A stretch of 23,257 nucleotides of DNA. It comes from a virus. Both the position numbers and the translations under genes were made by a program. Positions 1 to 8,410 of the stretch are shown here, in pieces. Position 1 is the stretch's first letter. Every line of letters begins with the position of its first letter. The notes beneath the pieces were generated by a model. The model was not told the origin of the DNA. It made no database searches and worked only from the letters and a program-made list of their open reading frames with translations. The stretch is taken from the IMG/VR virus record IMGVR_UViG_3300031741_000022, positions 1 through 23,257 of that record; one strand, 5' to 3'.

Positions 1-148
1 CCGTTACGGCTACTGCCGCCTGATTAGCTACTGAAAAAACCCTTCCGGCTAAAACTGCTGTATCATATTTGCCAGCGGCGCTTACCAATCTTCTGTCACT
101 GTCGATTAGGGGTGGTCTACCCACTCCATCTTTATCTTGTCCGTACAT
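1..148 (-). CDS. Virion structural protein, N-terminal part (cut by window edge)
   Basis: The reading frame starts with ATG at 148, behind a GAGGTGAT ribosome binding site, and runs open to the left edge, giving 49 residues. The visible part is rich in Ala, Val and Gly, including AAGKYDTAVLAG and VANQAAVAV. It lies 15 bp downstream of a run of small virion genes that follow the capsid gene, so it is probably another head, neck or tail structural protein. I do not recognise a specific family. The structural role is inferred from position and composition. Confidence 0.65.
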   Translation of the reverse strand, partial: MYGQDKDGVGRPPLIDSDRRLVSAAGKYDTAVLAGRVFSVANQAAVAVT

Positions 149-163
149 AAATCACCTCATATT

Positions 164-343
164 TTAAATTGCGTTAAATGCATAAATCAGGCTCAAGTCG
201 TCTTCCCATGTGCCGTCATGGAAAATATACTTTTCCCCGGTGTCAATGACATGGAAGGTTGAGCCTTCGGGCGGGGCAGTCGGTTTGGCATCGGATGACA
301 CCCCGTTGAATCTTTGGATATTGGTTTCAAGTTTGATGGTCAT
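164..343 (-). CDS. Small virion-associated protein, 59 aa
   Basis: This short ORF starts with ATG at 343, with AAGGGGG as a well-placed ribosome binding site. It begins 9 bp after the stop of the upstream 179-aa gene. The protein contains GSTFHVIDTGEKYIF followed by HDGTWED. A similar pattern, a threonine- or glycine-rich strand followed by 'DTGxxYxxxDGxW', is common in short beta-strand proteins near phage head and tail genes. It has no signal peptide or membrane segment. I infer a minor structural or decoration role from the neighbourhood; the biochemical function is unknown. Confidence 0.65.
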   Translation of the reverse strand: MTIKLETNIQRFNGVSSDAKPTAPPEGSTFHVIDTGEKYIFHDGTWEDDLSLIYAFNAI

Positions 344-352
344 AGCGCCCCC

Positions 353-892
353 TTATAACAGCGACTCAGCATAAGCACCCTTTGACATGGGATAGTAAAA
401 AAGATGCGCTGTGGCTGAAATGGTGGCGGTTTGAGTAACATCAGACGCTAACATCCCAATGGTTCCGGCAGTATTTGCACCGGCTGCGGTTTCGCCACCA
501 AGTATATGCAATTTTCCGGCTGATTCAAGATCGGATAGTCCGGGTCCATCGGTTAAAACGGCTGCTGTAGCAACGACCCCACCAACCCACACAATGCGCT
601 GATGAGCGCCTAAACTGGCAATGGTAGCACACTTTCCACACATGGCATTAACTGCGATAGTGGGAGTTGTAAAAGTGGTATTGAACAATACTTGGGTAGC
701 ATGTGCGCTGGCAGCGGATGTTAATTCAACGAAAAGCTGAACTACTGCAATCCTGCCTACGATTGTGAAAAGTTCGGTTTGTGCTGCAATTGTGAAATTT
801 GCCGCGACTAAAACGGCGTCGGTTGTTTTGACATGCATCCCTGTGATGAGATCTGCGATTCTTGCCCGTGTACTTGACGCGTAGTTTGGCAT
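353..892 (-). CDS. Predicted virion structural protein, 179 aa
   Basis: The protein is rich in Ala, Thr, Val and Ile, with few charged residues and alternating hydrophobic stretches. This is typical of beta-rich virion proteins such as head decoration or neck proteins. There is no signal peptide or recognisable catalytic motif. It starts with ATG at 892 behind an AGGATGGTGA site. The gene sits in the late cluster two genes after the 159-aa structural protein and is followed 9 bp later by the 59-aa gene. The structural role is inferred from composition and position; I cannot name a family. Confidence 0.7.
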   Translation of the reverse strand: MPNYASSTRARIADLITGMHVKTTDAVLVAANFTIAAQTELFTIVGRIAVVQLFVELTSAASAHATQVLFNTTFTTPTIAVNAMCGKCATIASLGAHQRIVWVGGVVATAAVLTDGPGLSDLESAGKLHILGGETAAGANTAGTIGMLASDVTQTATISATAHLFYYPMSKGAYAESLL

Positions 893-916
893 TTGTCACC
901 ATCCTATTTTTATGGG

Positions 917-1087
917 TTATTTTTTTACTGCTGTTTCTCTTTTACCAGCCGATTTTGATATGGCCGTTTCTTTTTTGGGTTTGTTGGCCTCTTTCAACTG
1001 CCTGGCAATTTCACCAGACATAAATTGTTTAAATCCGGGCCTGGTAATTATTGCGTCACAAACCTCTTTGATACCTGCTTGATCCAT
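917..1087 (-). CDS. Small basic protein, 56 aa
   Basis: ATG at 1087 follows a GGAGT ribosome binding site in ATAGGAGTAAACC. The N-terminal half looks helical (GIKEVCDAIITRPGFK). The C-terminal half is strongly lysine-rich and polar and ends in VKK, suggesting a flexible nucleic-acid-contacting or protein-contacting tail. It lies between the 159-aa and 179-aa structural genes, in the same direction and tightly spaced. I recognise no family. A small head-associated or assembly protein is possible, but only by context. Confidence 0.6.
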   Translation of the reverse strand: MDQAGIKEVCDAIITRPGFKQFMSGEIARQLKEANKPKKETAISKSAGKRETAVKK

Positions 1088-1136
1088 GGTTTACTCCTAT
1101 TGCCACGGAGTTTCCCCCGTGACTGTTAGGCTGAAA

Positions 1137-1616
1137 TTAATCAACAATATAATTGGAATCCTTGTATCTTGGCACAACATGAGCAACAACGCTCACAAAA
1201 TCCGTGGCCTGGCCTGAATTGTCAATCGTAACACCAAGGACGTCAAACCCATTTTCAATATCAAAACCGGCAGGATCAATCTGCATTACGACAATCATAT
1301 TTTTTGCGGTTGCGGGCAAATCGTAAGTGATGGCATCGGTTCTCCTGGTCAATACACTTGTAAGGCTGATATCGGTGTTTGAAAAAATTGGCAGCGTGTT
1401 TGTGATTGCCTTTGAATCAGATCCATCAACCGCCGTACACTGAACAGGATCGATCCCGGTTGCATCTGCTTGAGCCTGCGTAAAAATAAGCTCAAGGTAA
1501 ACCATGTGGGCCAGCTTGAGGCTGATATAGTCGGTCGTCACGCCGCCATTAGTGGTAACAGGTGCAGTTAAAACAACAGGCACCGCATCTTCTGGAATTC
1601 TTGGATAAAGACCCAT
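1137..1616 (-). CDS. Predicted head-associated structural protein, 159 aa
   Basis: This is the first gene after the major capsid protein, 26 bp downstream of its stop, with a very strong AAGGAGGT ribosome binding site before ATG at 1616. The protein is mostly beta-strand-like and acidic, has no membrane segment, and alternates hydrophobic with Thr, Ser and Asp residues. Genes in this slot of HK97-like phages often encode capsid decoration or head-completion proteins. That is the most likely role, but it rests on position and not on a recognised motif. Confidence 0.7.
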   Translation of the reverse strand: MGLYPRIPEDAVPVVLTAPVTTNGGVTTDYISLKLAHMVYLELIFTQAQADATGIDPVQCTAVDGSDSKAITNTLPIFSNTDISLTSVLTRRTDAITYDLPATAKNMIVVMQIDPAGFDIENGFDVLGVTIDNSGQATDFVSVVAHVVPRYKDSNYIVD

Positions 1617-1642
1617 TATGGACCTCCTTTTTTATTTAAAAA

Positions 1643-2983
1643 TTATCTTGCTGCTAAAAGGACAGTTGAGCTTGTGGAAGTCCCTTTATTCGGCGTTAAT
1701 GGCGCTTTTTGTTTTGGCTGGCCATCAAAATGAGTGACAAATCGAACTGCTGTCTGATTATTCAGAAATTTAATATGACCGGAAATTGCAGTTTCAACAC
1801 CACCGCGATCAACCGTTTTATACTGGCTCAAATCAGTCAGCATGATATCGCCAAGATCACCCAGCGTAGAAGCCTGTTCAATTGGAATTACAGGATAACC
1901 CCATAATGTACCGATAACACCAGGAGCGCCCGCAAAGTTTGGCATAAAAGCGTTTGAAATTGCACCACCAGTACCAACGGATACAGTAAGGTTCAAAAGC
2001 TGGTCAAGAGTGTTTTGGTTTATAATCCAGACAACAGAATTGAGATTTTTCAAATGTATTCTGGTCAGCATCATGGTTATATTTCTGTGGGTAATGGTAT
2101 CAGCATCCTGCCCGGATTGTTTTGCCTGGGAAACCTTATTCGGTGCATTGATCAAACCAAGGGCTTCACCAGATCCAGATCCACGAAAGACCATTTCCTG
2201 TTTTCTGAATGCAAGTTCTTCACCAAAGAGATTATTCATTTCAGATTGCAGGGCAGGCACGTCTTGCTGAATTTCGTTTGACATAAAATAAAGCCCGGTC
2301 AAACGGTTTGGCTCCCATCTGGTTTTCTTCAAGACGGTTTTTGTGCTTTCGATTTCTGTCAATTCCTTATCGTTATACCAACGGATACCGCCACCACGGC
2401 TATCATCAACCCTGGAATCTTCATCAATTTCATATTGATCATAAAACATGCCGCCAATGGTCATAGAATCTGTTCTGGAAAGCAAAGCGTTATTGTTCCA
2501 GCCGTTTGTCATAAGATCAATGACGGATTCGCCCTGAAGCAAAAAGCCACCATCTTCTCCAACAGCCTCAACCATTCCAACACCAGCCGCGCGGGTTTCT
2601 TGGGTTTCAAGTTCTCTTTCGCCGACTTGATCAAGTCTTGACCTGGCTTCCTCTGTGGGTTTGCCGTGTCCATTTTTTGCGACTATGATCATATCCCGGC
2701 ATTGTTCGCCCAGGGGAAAACGTGATCTGTAAATGGGCTGATCTTCAACTTCAATATTCCTGGTTTCACCCTCTGTATCACCACCTTCGGCAAAAAGGTT
2801 TTCTTCTTCAAGCTTGACGGCTCTTTGCTCTGTGTCGATTTCTGTTCCGAGATGATCCATATCATCCATGATGGTTGTGATTTCAGTATCCTGCTCGGTT
2901 GTTCTTGTTTCTAAAGCTCTCAACTCTTTGAGCTTCGCCATTTTTTCACGATAAGCTTTTTGCAGCTTCTGTAATTTATTCAT
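1643..2983 (-). CDS. HK97-family major capsid protein with N-terminal delta/scaffold domain
   Basis: The 446-aa length fits an HK97-fold capsid precursor. Residues 1-60 form a charged helical coiled-coil region (KLQKLQKAYREKMAKL), followed by an acidic linker. This is the typical delta domain that acts as an internal scaffold and is removed by the prohead protease. The mature shell protein probably begins around RAAGVGMVEAVGEDGG (about residue 130), where the E-loop and P-domain-like sequence follows. The start overlaps the stop of the protease gene by ATGA, and GGAGGA lies just upstream. The order portal, protease, capsid supports the call strongly. The exact cleavage site is inferred. Confidence 0.93.
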   Translation of the reverse strand: MNKLQKLQKAYREKMAKLKELRALETRTTEQDTEITTIMDDMDHLGTEIDTEQRAVKLEEENLFAEGGDTEGETRNIEVEDQPIYRSRFPLGEQCRDMIIVAKNGHGKPTEEARSRLDQVGERELETQETRAAGVGMVEAVGEDGGFLLQGESVIDLMTNGWNNNALLSRTDSMTIGGMFYDQYEIDEDSRVDDSRGGGIRWYNDKELTEIESTKTVLKKTRWEPNRLTGLYFMSNEIQQDVPALQSEMNNLFGEELAFRKQEMVFRGSGSGEALGLINAPNKVSQAKQSGQDADTITHRNITMMLTRIHLKNLNSVVWIINQNTLDQLLNLTVSVGTGGAISNAFMPNFAGAPGVIGTLWGYPVIPIEQASTLGDLGDIMLTDLSQYKTVDRGGVETAISGHIKFLNNQTAVRFVTHFDGQPKQKAPLTPNKGTSTSSTVLLAAR

Positions 2984-3618
2984 CTTTTCAATCCTCCTTC
3001 GGATCTCTCAAGAATTAAAATGTCAACTTCAAGATTTTTGTCAGTTGCGCCGGTTGCGGCGGCTCTTGCCTCGGTTACGAGGTCTTTTTTTATATCTGTT
3101 AATGATCTCAAGGCTACACTTGTATCCGGATAGGCTGGATATGTGACCGGCCCAAAATCATATATTACTTCAAGTTCTGAAATATCCCGTTTTGCGATAT
3201 CCTTATCCAAGTCATTCCAATGATCGCCATTAACTCTAAAACCAAACGATTGACCTGTTAAAAGGCCCAAATCAACCTCTTTGGCCGTCTCCCTGAAATT
3301 ATGAGTATCGACCGGCGTGGCTTCATATCTTACGCCGTCTTTATCTTCAGTTATTTTAAGGTTTATCCCTTCCCGGGCAAATATCAAAGAAGCATCATGA
3401 TTTTTAAGGCCACGGACATCAGATCCTTTAAGGGCTTTTGTTGCTGCACCGGGTAAGATGCGCTCAATAAACCCGCCTAAGTCCTCACTCCATTTATTAT
3501 AGACAATGGGATAACCATAAATACTTCCTATGGTCCCGTCATCGTTTCTGGTGACTTTTACAGGGGTTCCGATAGTTCTTCTTTCGCGCCCGTCATCATC
3601 TTTTTTTAGTTCTGGCAT
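2980..3618 (-). CDS. HK97-type prohead maturation protease (U35/S78-like)
   Basis: This 212-aa serine protease should cleave the delta domain of the capsid protein and other head proteins inside the prohead. The family signature is visible: GSIYGYPIVYNKW near residue 31, the catalytic-type His in LKNHD (H74), and the nucleophile-type Ser in GQSFGFRV (S124). The strand ELEVIYDFGPVTYPAYPD near 148-165 follows. The C-terminus is charged and helical, as is common where self-cleavage occurs. ATG at 3618 has an AAGGTGAT ribosome binding site. Its stop overlaps the capsid start. In the usual order it would follow the portal directly, but here a homing endonuclease gene lies between them. Confidence 0.93.
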   Translation of the reverse strand: MPELKKDDDGRERRTIGTPVKVTRNDDGTIGSIYGYPIVYNKWSEDLGGFIERILPGAATKALKGSDVRGLKNHDASLIFAREGINLKITEDKDGVRYEATPVDTHNFRETAKEVDLGLLTGQSFGFRVNGDHWNDLDKDIAKRDISELEVIYDFGPVTYPAYPDTSVALRSLTDIKKDLVTEARAAATGATDKNLEVDILILERSEGGLKR

Positions 3619-3631
3619 ATTATCACCTTTT

Positions 3632-4498
3632 TTAAATTCCTAATGCCATTTGAAATGGCTTTTCAACTTTTGCACCCTTCGATATATTTTCTTTTGCCCA
3701 CATGGGTTGTAAATTTTTCAATGACCAACACTTTTTAAAATCTTCATGCTCTGGTTTTGTGAAATTATGTGCTGCTATTGGTATTTTATGGTCAATGTGC
3801 CATTCTCCATAATTACCCCATGACATTCCGGGTTGAAATTTATTTTCAAGATGGTGTTTTAATTCATTAAGAGTGAAATTTACTAATGTTTCCCAATGAC
3901 GATTTTTCTTTTCACCTTTTAAAACACCCCATAAAGAACGTGAGATATTTGAATTAAGTTTATAAACTGGATTTAAGGATGCTTTTTTATAAGCCATTTG
4001 TTTTGATATTTTATTTCCACCTTTCCAATTCCAACTTTTCTCATTTGTATATTTACCTTTTAATGAGTTTGATATTAATTCCTTTTGCTCATCGCTAATT
4101 TTTTTACCCTTATTAGATTCAGATAATTTTTGTTTTGTGTCATCTGATAAAATTTTGCCCTTATGAGATATTGACATATTTTTTTTATGTTCGTCTGTGA
4201 AAACAATCCCTATTCTTCCTTTTGATATTTTTTCACAATGTGCCTTTGGTCTTTTTTTTCCATAAAGATGATTATTTTTACCAGATATCTTTTTTATATG
4301 TTCGATTGATAATGATTTGCCTTTTTTGGCTTCTGACATTTTTTTTAAATGTTCATCTGTAAAAGGTTCTCTTTTTTTATTTTTCCAATTATGACCATGA
4401 ATAAATCTTAACGGTTGGCCTTTAACAGATCCTCTCCTTTTGTCAGTTACTTTTGACATTTTAACATAACCACCGCACCCACATTCACATAATTTCAT
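3632..4498 (-). CDS. HNH homing endonuclease with NUMOD3 repeats, free-standing
   Basis: The protein is 288 aa from ATG at 4498; an upstream TTG at 4510 is also possible but less likely. An N-terminal Cys cluster (CECGCGG) is followed by four or five NUMOD3-type DNA-binding repeats at about residues 40-150, of the form 'DEHxKKxSxxxKGK'. The C-terminal HNH domain shows WHIDHKIPIAAHNF (about 233-246) and CWSLKNLQPMWAKEN (about 257-271). Proteins of this kind are phage homing endonucleases. It sits exactly between portal and protease, overlapping neither by more than a few bases, with no room for an intron. It is visibly more AT-rich and lysine-rich than its neighbours, which suggests recent arrival. 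Confidence 0.9.
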   Translation of the reverse strand: MKLCECGCGGYVKMSKVTDKRRGSVKGQPLRFIHGHNWKNKKREPFTDEHLKKMSEAKKGKSLSIEHIKKISGKNNHLYGKKRPKAHCEKISKGRIGIVFTDEHKKNMSISHKGKILSDDTKQKLSESNKGKKISDEQKELISNSLKGKYTNEKSWNWKGGNKISKQMAYKKASLNPVYKLNSNISRSLWGVLKGEKKNRHWETLVNFTLNELKHHLENKFQPGMSWGNYGEWHIDHKIPIAAHNFTKPEHEDFKKCWSLKNLQPMWAKENISKGAKVEKPFQMALGI

Positions 4499-4502
4499 AA
4501 TA

Positions 4503-6491
4503 TTATCCAATACTTAGGTAACAATCACAACCTTGATGGAGTCCGGGATGATGTTTTGTTCCTCTTATTTTCATTGGAGCTTCAGCACCTTCTGGATTAA
4601 GCTCATCTCCATTATTCACAAATGATTGTCCAGATATAACCCTCTTCCCGTCTAAACTACGGCAAAAAGGACAAGTCTTAGGGCCACGGATTCGCCAAAT
4701 AGTCCCTAAACCAATACTGAAAGCTACTGCCTGGTAAACAGCACTTGAACATCTTACAGTTTCAGATTGTGCTATTTTTCCAGACCTGGTTTCTTCCCAT
4801 TCGTCCACCCTGACCTCCAAAGCTTCCAGATCATCTTTTAACAAGGCTGTCAATTGACCAAGGGAGCTTTCTGTGTGGCGCTCTGCATATCGTTTGGTAT
4901 AATCATCAATAAATCTTTCAAGATCATCAGATACCCCGATATCAACGCCCATCTCTTCGGCGCTGGCCGCCTGAATTGCCTCTGAAAAACTCCTGATAAC
5001 TGGACCTATTTTAGATTTTATTTCAGCCGGCATTTTTCGGTAAAAATCATCAAGCCAGGTTTGCATGTCTCTGTTTTCCCGGCTTTTGCGCTGCTTATTT
5101 ACTTGTGCTTTTACTGCGAGCCCCTCTTTATTTACAATGTCCTGGGCAGCTCGTTTAAAAAGAGGATAATATTGTTTTGCTATCCGGTCTCTGAGTAGGA
5201 TGGAAGTTTTTGCCCTGTATTCGATCATTCTGAGGTTTTTATCTTCTTTGGCTGGATCTGTCTTGGTTTCTTGGGCAAAATCTGCGGCCTGGTCGGATGA
5301 AATGAAATTTAAGGGAACAAAATACTGATCACCACCCGGCACTGGGTTTCTATTTTCAAGTTTATTAATATCATTTGCAGACATTGCGCCTTTTGACCAT
5401 TGAGAATCATAATATGCTGATCTTGCCTCAGTATCACCCCTTAAAAGTCCCTCAACAAGCATTTCAACATAAAGACCACGCCTTCTTTGATCTGTAGTCA
5501 AAAGTTGCATGTTCTGGGCCTGTTCCCACCTTACAAGCCATGATCTAAGGCATTGAGAAACATAAGAACCATTTTCCTGCTCTAAATTGTTGTTGTTTGA
5601 GTTCGCACCATGGATAGCGATCTTGTGGGGAGGCACTTTATACATTCCGCAAATATCTAGGTCCTGGTGTTGCCTGGTTGATATGAATTGAGCATCATCC
5701 ATCGGTATTGTAATCGGATTATACTTTACGCCCCTTGTCAAGACCATTGCATTATGACTTTTGCCAAGGCTCCCATATTGTTTTTTGATATCTTTTGCAA
5801 ACTCTTGGGCACCATCACCTAAATTCTGTTCAGTCTCAAAAGTACCTGACGGATGGATACCTTGACCGAAAAATAAAGATCCATAATCCCGTGCGGCAAC
5901 ACCAAGGGCGATTGCTTCACGCGCATTGGCTATAACAGACATTCCCTTAATGCCATCGAAACCAAACCCGGCAATATGGAACATATTATTTCTTGTTCTT
6001 TGCTGAATTTTGCCCGTTTTAGGGTCCCGCCATTCGTAATAGATCCCTTTGCGATTATTTTTTACAGATATGTCCCCAGGTTTTGGGAGCTGGATTATTT
6101 GCGTTACTTCGCCGGTCCTGGGGTTTCTTTTAAGATCATTGAAAAAATTACCCCATGTCAAAAGATGACTTTGCCCGGTTTCACGCCAATGAAATGAATC
6201 TGTATTTTTATTTGGCTGATTATGCAGGATATCATAGAGGGGTTCGTCTGTGGCCCTCTTTTTGCTCCCGTCTTTCCCGGTTTTATAAAGAATCAAGGGC
6301 AGGCTTGCAATATCACTGGCTATAAGCGAGACACAAGAAAAAACAGCCAGATATTTAATGGCCGTTTCTTCATTTATCGGAACACCTGATTTTGTAGGCC
6401 CGCCACCTGTGGCATTATACCAAAAGTCAGAATATGCAGATAATGACCCGGTTTTAATATTCTCTCTAAGCTCTTTGGCCAAAAATCCCAT
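4503..6491 (-). CDS. Portal protein fused to a C-terminal MuF-like head morphogenesis domain
   Basis: At 662 aa this is about 200 residues longer than a normal HK97-type portal. Residues 1 to about 400 carry portal features: EETAIKYLAVFSCVSLIASD, the LYDILHNQPN region, and YKVPPHKI with a following NNNNLEQ segment. A long charged helical linker follows (about 410-565). The last 95 residues resemble phage Mu gpF/SPP1 gp7 domains: a TCPFC pair (C607, C610), SLDGKRV, then KHHPGLHQGCDCYL (H647/H648, C655, C657). The portal forms the dodecameric DNA channel; the MuF domain probably acts in early head assembly. The stop of the membrane-protein gene abuts this start. Confidence 0.9.
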   Translation of the reverse strand: MGFLAKELRENIKTGSLSAYSDFWYNATGGGPTKSGVPINEETAIKYLAVFSCVSLIASDIASLPLILYKTGKDGSKKRATDEPLYDILHNQPNKNTDSFHWRETGQSHLLTWGNFFNDLKRNPRTGEVTQIIQLPKPGDISVKNNRKGIYYEWRDPKTGKIQQRTRNNMFHIAGFGFDGIKGMSVIANAREAIALGVAARDYGSLFFGQGIHPSGTFETEQNLGDGAQEFAKDIKKQYGSLGKSHNAMVLTRGVKYNPITIPMDDAQFISTRQHQDLDICGMYKVPPHKIAIHGANSNNNNLEQENGSYVSQCLRSWLVRWEQAQNMQLLTTDQRRRGLYVEMLVEGLLRGDTEARSAYYDSQWSKGAMSANDINKLENRNPVPGGDQYFVPLNFISSDQAADFAQETKTDPAKEDKNLRMIEYRAKTSILLRDRIAKQYYPLFKRAAQDIVNKEGLAVKAQVNKQRKSRENRDMQTWLDDFYRKMPAEIKSKIGPVIRSFSEAIQAASAEEMGVDIGVSDDLERFIDDYTKRYAERHTESSLGQLTALLKDDLEALEVRVDEWEETRSGKIAQSETVRCSSAVYQAVAFSIGLGTIWRIRGPKTCPFCRSLDGKRVISGQSFVNNGDELNPEGAEAPMKIRGTKHHPGLHQGCDCYLSIG

Positions 6492-6683
6492 TTAAGAATC
6501 CTTTTTAAAAAAAACAGGCGCAAACTCTCCGAATACTCCCAAACTAAAGAAAATAACACCGATAACGGACAAAGACAGGCCCAATCCGTACAATAAGAAA
6601 AGGCCGTATCCAATGAGAATACAGCCTAAAAACATCAAGACGATATATGAACCAATATTGTTAAATATCTTCATAAAGTACAT
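6492..6683 (-). CDS. Small two-helix membrane protein, 63 aa
   Basis: After a short basic N-terminus, two hydrophobic segments are visible: IGSYIVLMFLGCILIGYGLF (about residues 10-29) and a second at about 32-53. The C-terminus ends FFKKDS. The stop is directly next to the portal ATG, so the two genes are translationally linked. ATG at 6683 and ATG at 6674 (MKIFNN) are both possible; neither has a clear ribosome binding site. The gene is the first after the terminator at 6755-6786 and so may open the head operon. A holin or a superinfection-exclusion protein is conceivable, but nothing in the sequence proves either. Confidence 0.65.
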   Translation of the reverse strand: MYFMKIFNNIGSYIVLMFLGCILIGYGLFLLYGLGLSLSVIGVIFFSLGVFGEFAPVFFKKDS

Positions 6684-6754
6684 TTATGCACATTGAGGCA
6701 TAATATACAAGCATTTTGTGTATATTTATTTTTAATAGGTGAATTAAATAAAAA

Positions 6755-6786
6755 AATAGGCCGCTTTAGATTTAAGGCGGCCTATT
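6755..6786 (-). terminator. Rho-independent terminator, possibly bidirectional
   Basis: AATAGGCCGC and GCGGCCTATT form a perfect 10-bp stem, extendable by three further pairs including a G-U, around a 6-base loop. On the minus strand the stem is followed by a run of seven T and then ATTT. On the plus strand a T-run follows after a short gap. It lies 26 bases after the stop of the ParB-like gene and should separate that transcript from the head operon. Confidence 0.88.
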
Positions 6787-6811
6787 ACAAGTTTTTTCTA
6801 TATATGGTGGT

Positions 6812-7723
6812 TTATTTTAATTTAGGAAGTGGCTTTCCAGTCCTATACGCCAGGTTCGTGTTTTTACCTGTCCTAAAAGAATTCCATGCAAGTATAGCTC
6901 TGTATACATATTCGTTATTTGAAATCCTTCTTTTTTGATATTTGGAACGTAGGCTTTCGAATCCAGCCAGCAATAGAAAATTTCTAAATTTCATTTCCGG
7001 TGAACTTTTATCTAAATGCTCTCCATCCCTAACATTTGTCCAAAAAATATTAGCGTCTACCTTATCAATCTTCCATGTCTCAAACATAGCATAAACCACT
7101 GCTACCCTTCCTATATGTGATGACTCTTTTTTTGAAACACCAGTTAAAATATCACAAACAAACTCACCCTCATCAAGATATTCTTTAAGAAGATCAACTT
7201 TATTTTCTTTTGTAAGCCTTGTTGAGTCTCTTTTGACTCCAACACCAGGCCCCTTTGAAACTGTCCCTTTTTTTGTTAATGATTTATCAAGAACAGCAGC
7301 ACCAACAACAGTGGACGCCACAAAAATGGGCCAATTAAGATCTAATGCAAGTGCCTCTACTGATACCATGTCTTTTAAGCTTCTTGGTAATATTTCAAAC
7401 TGTCTGTATATTTCAGATGCTTCAAGCTCATCTTTTGCTTTAAACTTTTCTACGATACATGGCATTGTCAAGTCTGATTGGACAATGGCACTGCATACAT
7501 GCTGACCATTTACCAAAACTTCACGATCACCTTTAATTGATACAAAAGCGACATCACCAAATCTAAACTTACCTTCAGTCATTTTATTGGCAAGATCATC
7601 AACATGTGTCAACCTGACAATCCGCTGTCTGTCATACGTGTTGAAAGTTAGATAATGTTTTGCTTTCCCTGGATCAACCTCAACCATTCTTCTCTCAATT
7701 AAACACTTTCTTAAATCTGACAT
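6812..7723 (-). CDS. ParB/DGQHR-like domain protein, 303 aa
   Basis: The N-terminal third has the arrangement of ParB-like and DGQHR-type domains: a strand-rich region, then EVLVNGQHVCSAIV (N72, G73, Q74, H75), which corresponds to the 'DGQHRxxA' motif of the family. The rest is helical and basic, ending in a lysine-rich tail. The start at 7723 has a strong AAAGGAGCG site, and the gene follows the KorB/ParB-like 212-aa protein by 20 bases. Members of this fold include DNA-binding partition factors, nucleases and DndB-type regulators. Which applies here cannot be decided; Asp of the usual motif is Asn. The gene ends at the terminator at 6755-6786, so the pair forms the end of a transcript. Confidence 0.65.
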   Translation of the reverse strand: MSDLRKCLIERRMVEVDPGKAKHYLTFNTYDRQRIVRLTHVDDLANKMTEGKFRFGDVAFVSIKGDREVLVNGQHVCSAIVQSDLTMPCIVEKFKAKDELEASEIYRQFEILPRSLKDMVSVEALALDLNWPIFVASTVVGAAVLDKSLTKKGTVSKGPGVGVKRDSTRLTKENKVDLLKEYLDEGEFVCDILTGVSKKESSHIGRVAVVYAMFETWKIDKVDANIFWTNVRDGEHLDKSSPEMKFRNFLLLAGFESLRSKYQKRRISNNEYVYRAILAWNSFRTGKNTNLAYRTGKPLPKLK

Positions 7724-7743
7724 AGTACGCTCCTTTTTTAAAA

Positions 7744-8382
7744 TTATGCTTCAATAAGACTTTTTGTTAATTCGATCATATATAAAGCAGCTTCTTTCGT
7801 AACTGATGACCACTTTTCCAACCTGATTCTTTGTATCTCTCTGTAAAAATTATCAAAGGCTGTTTTCATATCCTTATCTAAATACAATTCAAGATTGCCC
7901 CTTAGTTCATCTTCTGTTAATTTCCTATTAACAAATGCTCGTTTCTTATTGACCTGCTTTTCAATCTCATTTTCAGTTGATTCTTTTTTTATTCCAGACA
8001 CCACCATTGAAACATGGTGGGCAGTTATTTTTCCTTCAGGCGCTGTATCAATTACCTTTTGCCATGCTTCTTTTTGTTGTTCTGGTTTAAGTTTTGTTAG
8101 GGGTCTGGTTTGTGCCTCATTTGTTGGTTGAATGTCTACAATTGTAGACAAATTATCATGGACCAAAGAAGATTCAATAAACTGGTATGCTCTTGGCCTA
8201 CTCATATCCCATTTATCTTTGCAGTAGTCCTCAAAAGTCGAATGGGTATCACGATATAAACGAGAGTCTCTTATTTTGGCAAGAGCAGAACCTACTTGAT
8301 GAAAAGCTGTCATGTTTTTATCTATAATAGTTTCAAGCTCTTTGAGTTCTGTTTTTTCTATTGTTGATAATTCTAATAACAT
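7744..8382 (-). CDS. KorB/ParB-like DNA-binding protein, 212 aa
   Basis: The most telling segment is TFEDYCKDKWDMSRPRAYQF (about residues 50-69), followed by a stretch with PTNEAQTRPLTKL. This combination is typical of phage and plasmid proteins with a helix-turn-helix and a ParB/KorB-like middle part, where the second motif sits at the end of the DNA-binding region. The remainder is helical and charged. I prefer ATG at 8382, with GGGG just upstream, over ATG at 8394, which has no ribosome binding site. With the following ParB-like gene it may form a DNA-binding pair, perhaps for plasmid-like maintenance or regulation of late genes. The role is inferred. Confidence 0.7.
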   Translation of the reverse strand: MLLELSTIEKTELKELETIIDKNMTAFHQVGSALAKIRDSRLYRDTHSTFEDYCKDKWDMSRPRAYQFIESSLVHDNLSTIVDIQPTNEAQTRPLTKLKPEQQKEAWQKVIDTAPEGKITAHHVSMVVSGIKKESTENEIEKQVNKKRAFVNRKLTEDELRGNLELYLDKDMKTAFDNFYREIQRIRLEKWSSVTKEAALYMIELTKSLIEA

Positions 8383-8410
8383 AGTACCCCACATTTTTTA
8401 CAGGTGCGCT

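Noticed and set aside
1709-2641. Plus-strand ORFs opposite the capsid gene
   Set aside because: They are antisense to a clear capsid gene, have no ribosome binding sites or protein-like features, and overlap one another. The same holds for the other plus-strand ORFs throughout the window.
3600-4510. NUMOD3/HNH gene as an intron-encoded ORF in the portal or protease gene
   Set aside because: Both neighbours look complete: the portal ends in its MuF motif and the protease starts normally with its own ribosome binding site. There is no spare sequence for an intron.
6684-6754. Promoter for the head operon just after the terminator
   Set aside because: A promoter is expected here and TATTAT-like boxes exist, but no -35 element at suitable spacing is convincing, so it is not listed as a feature.
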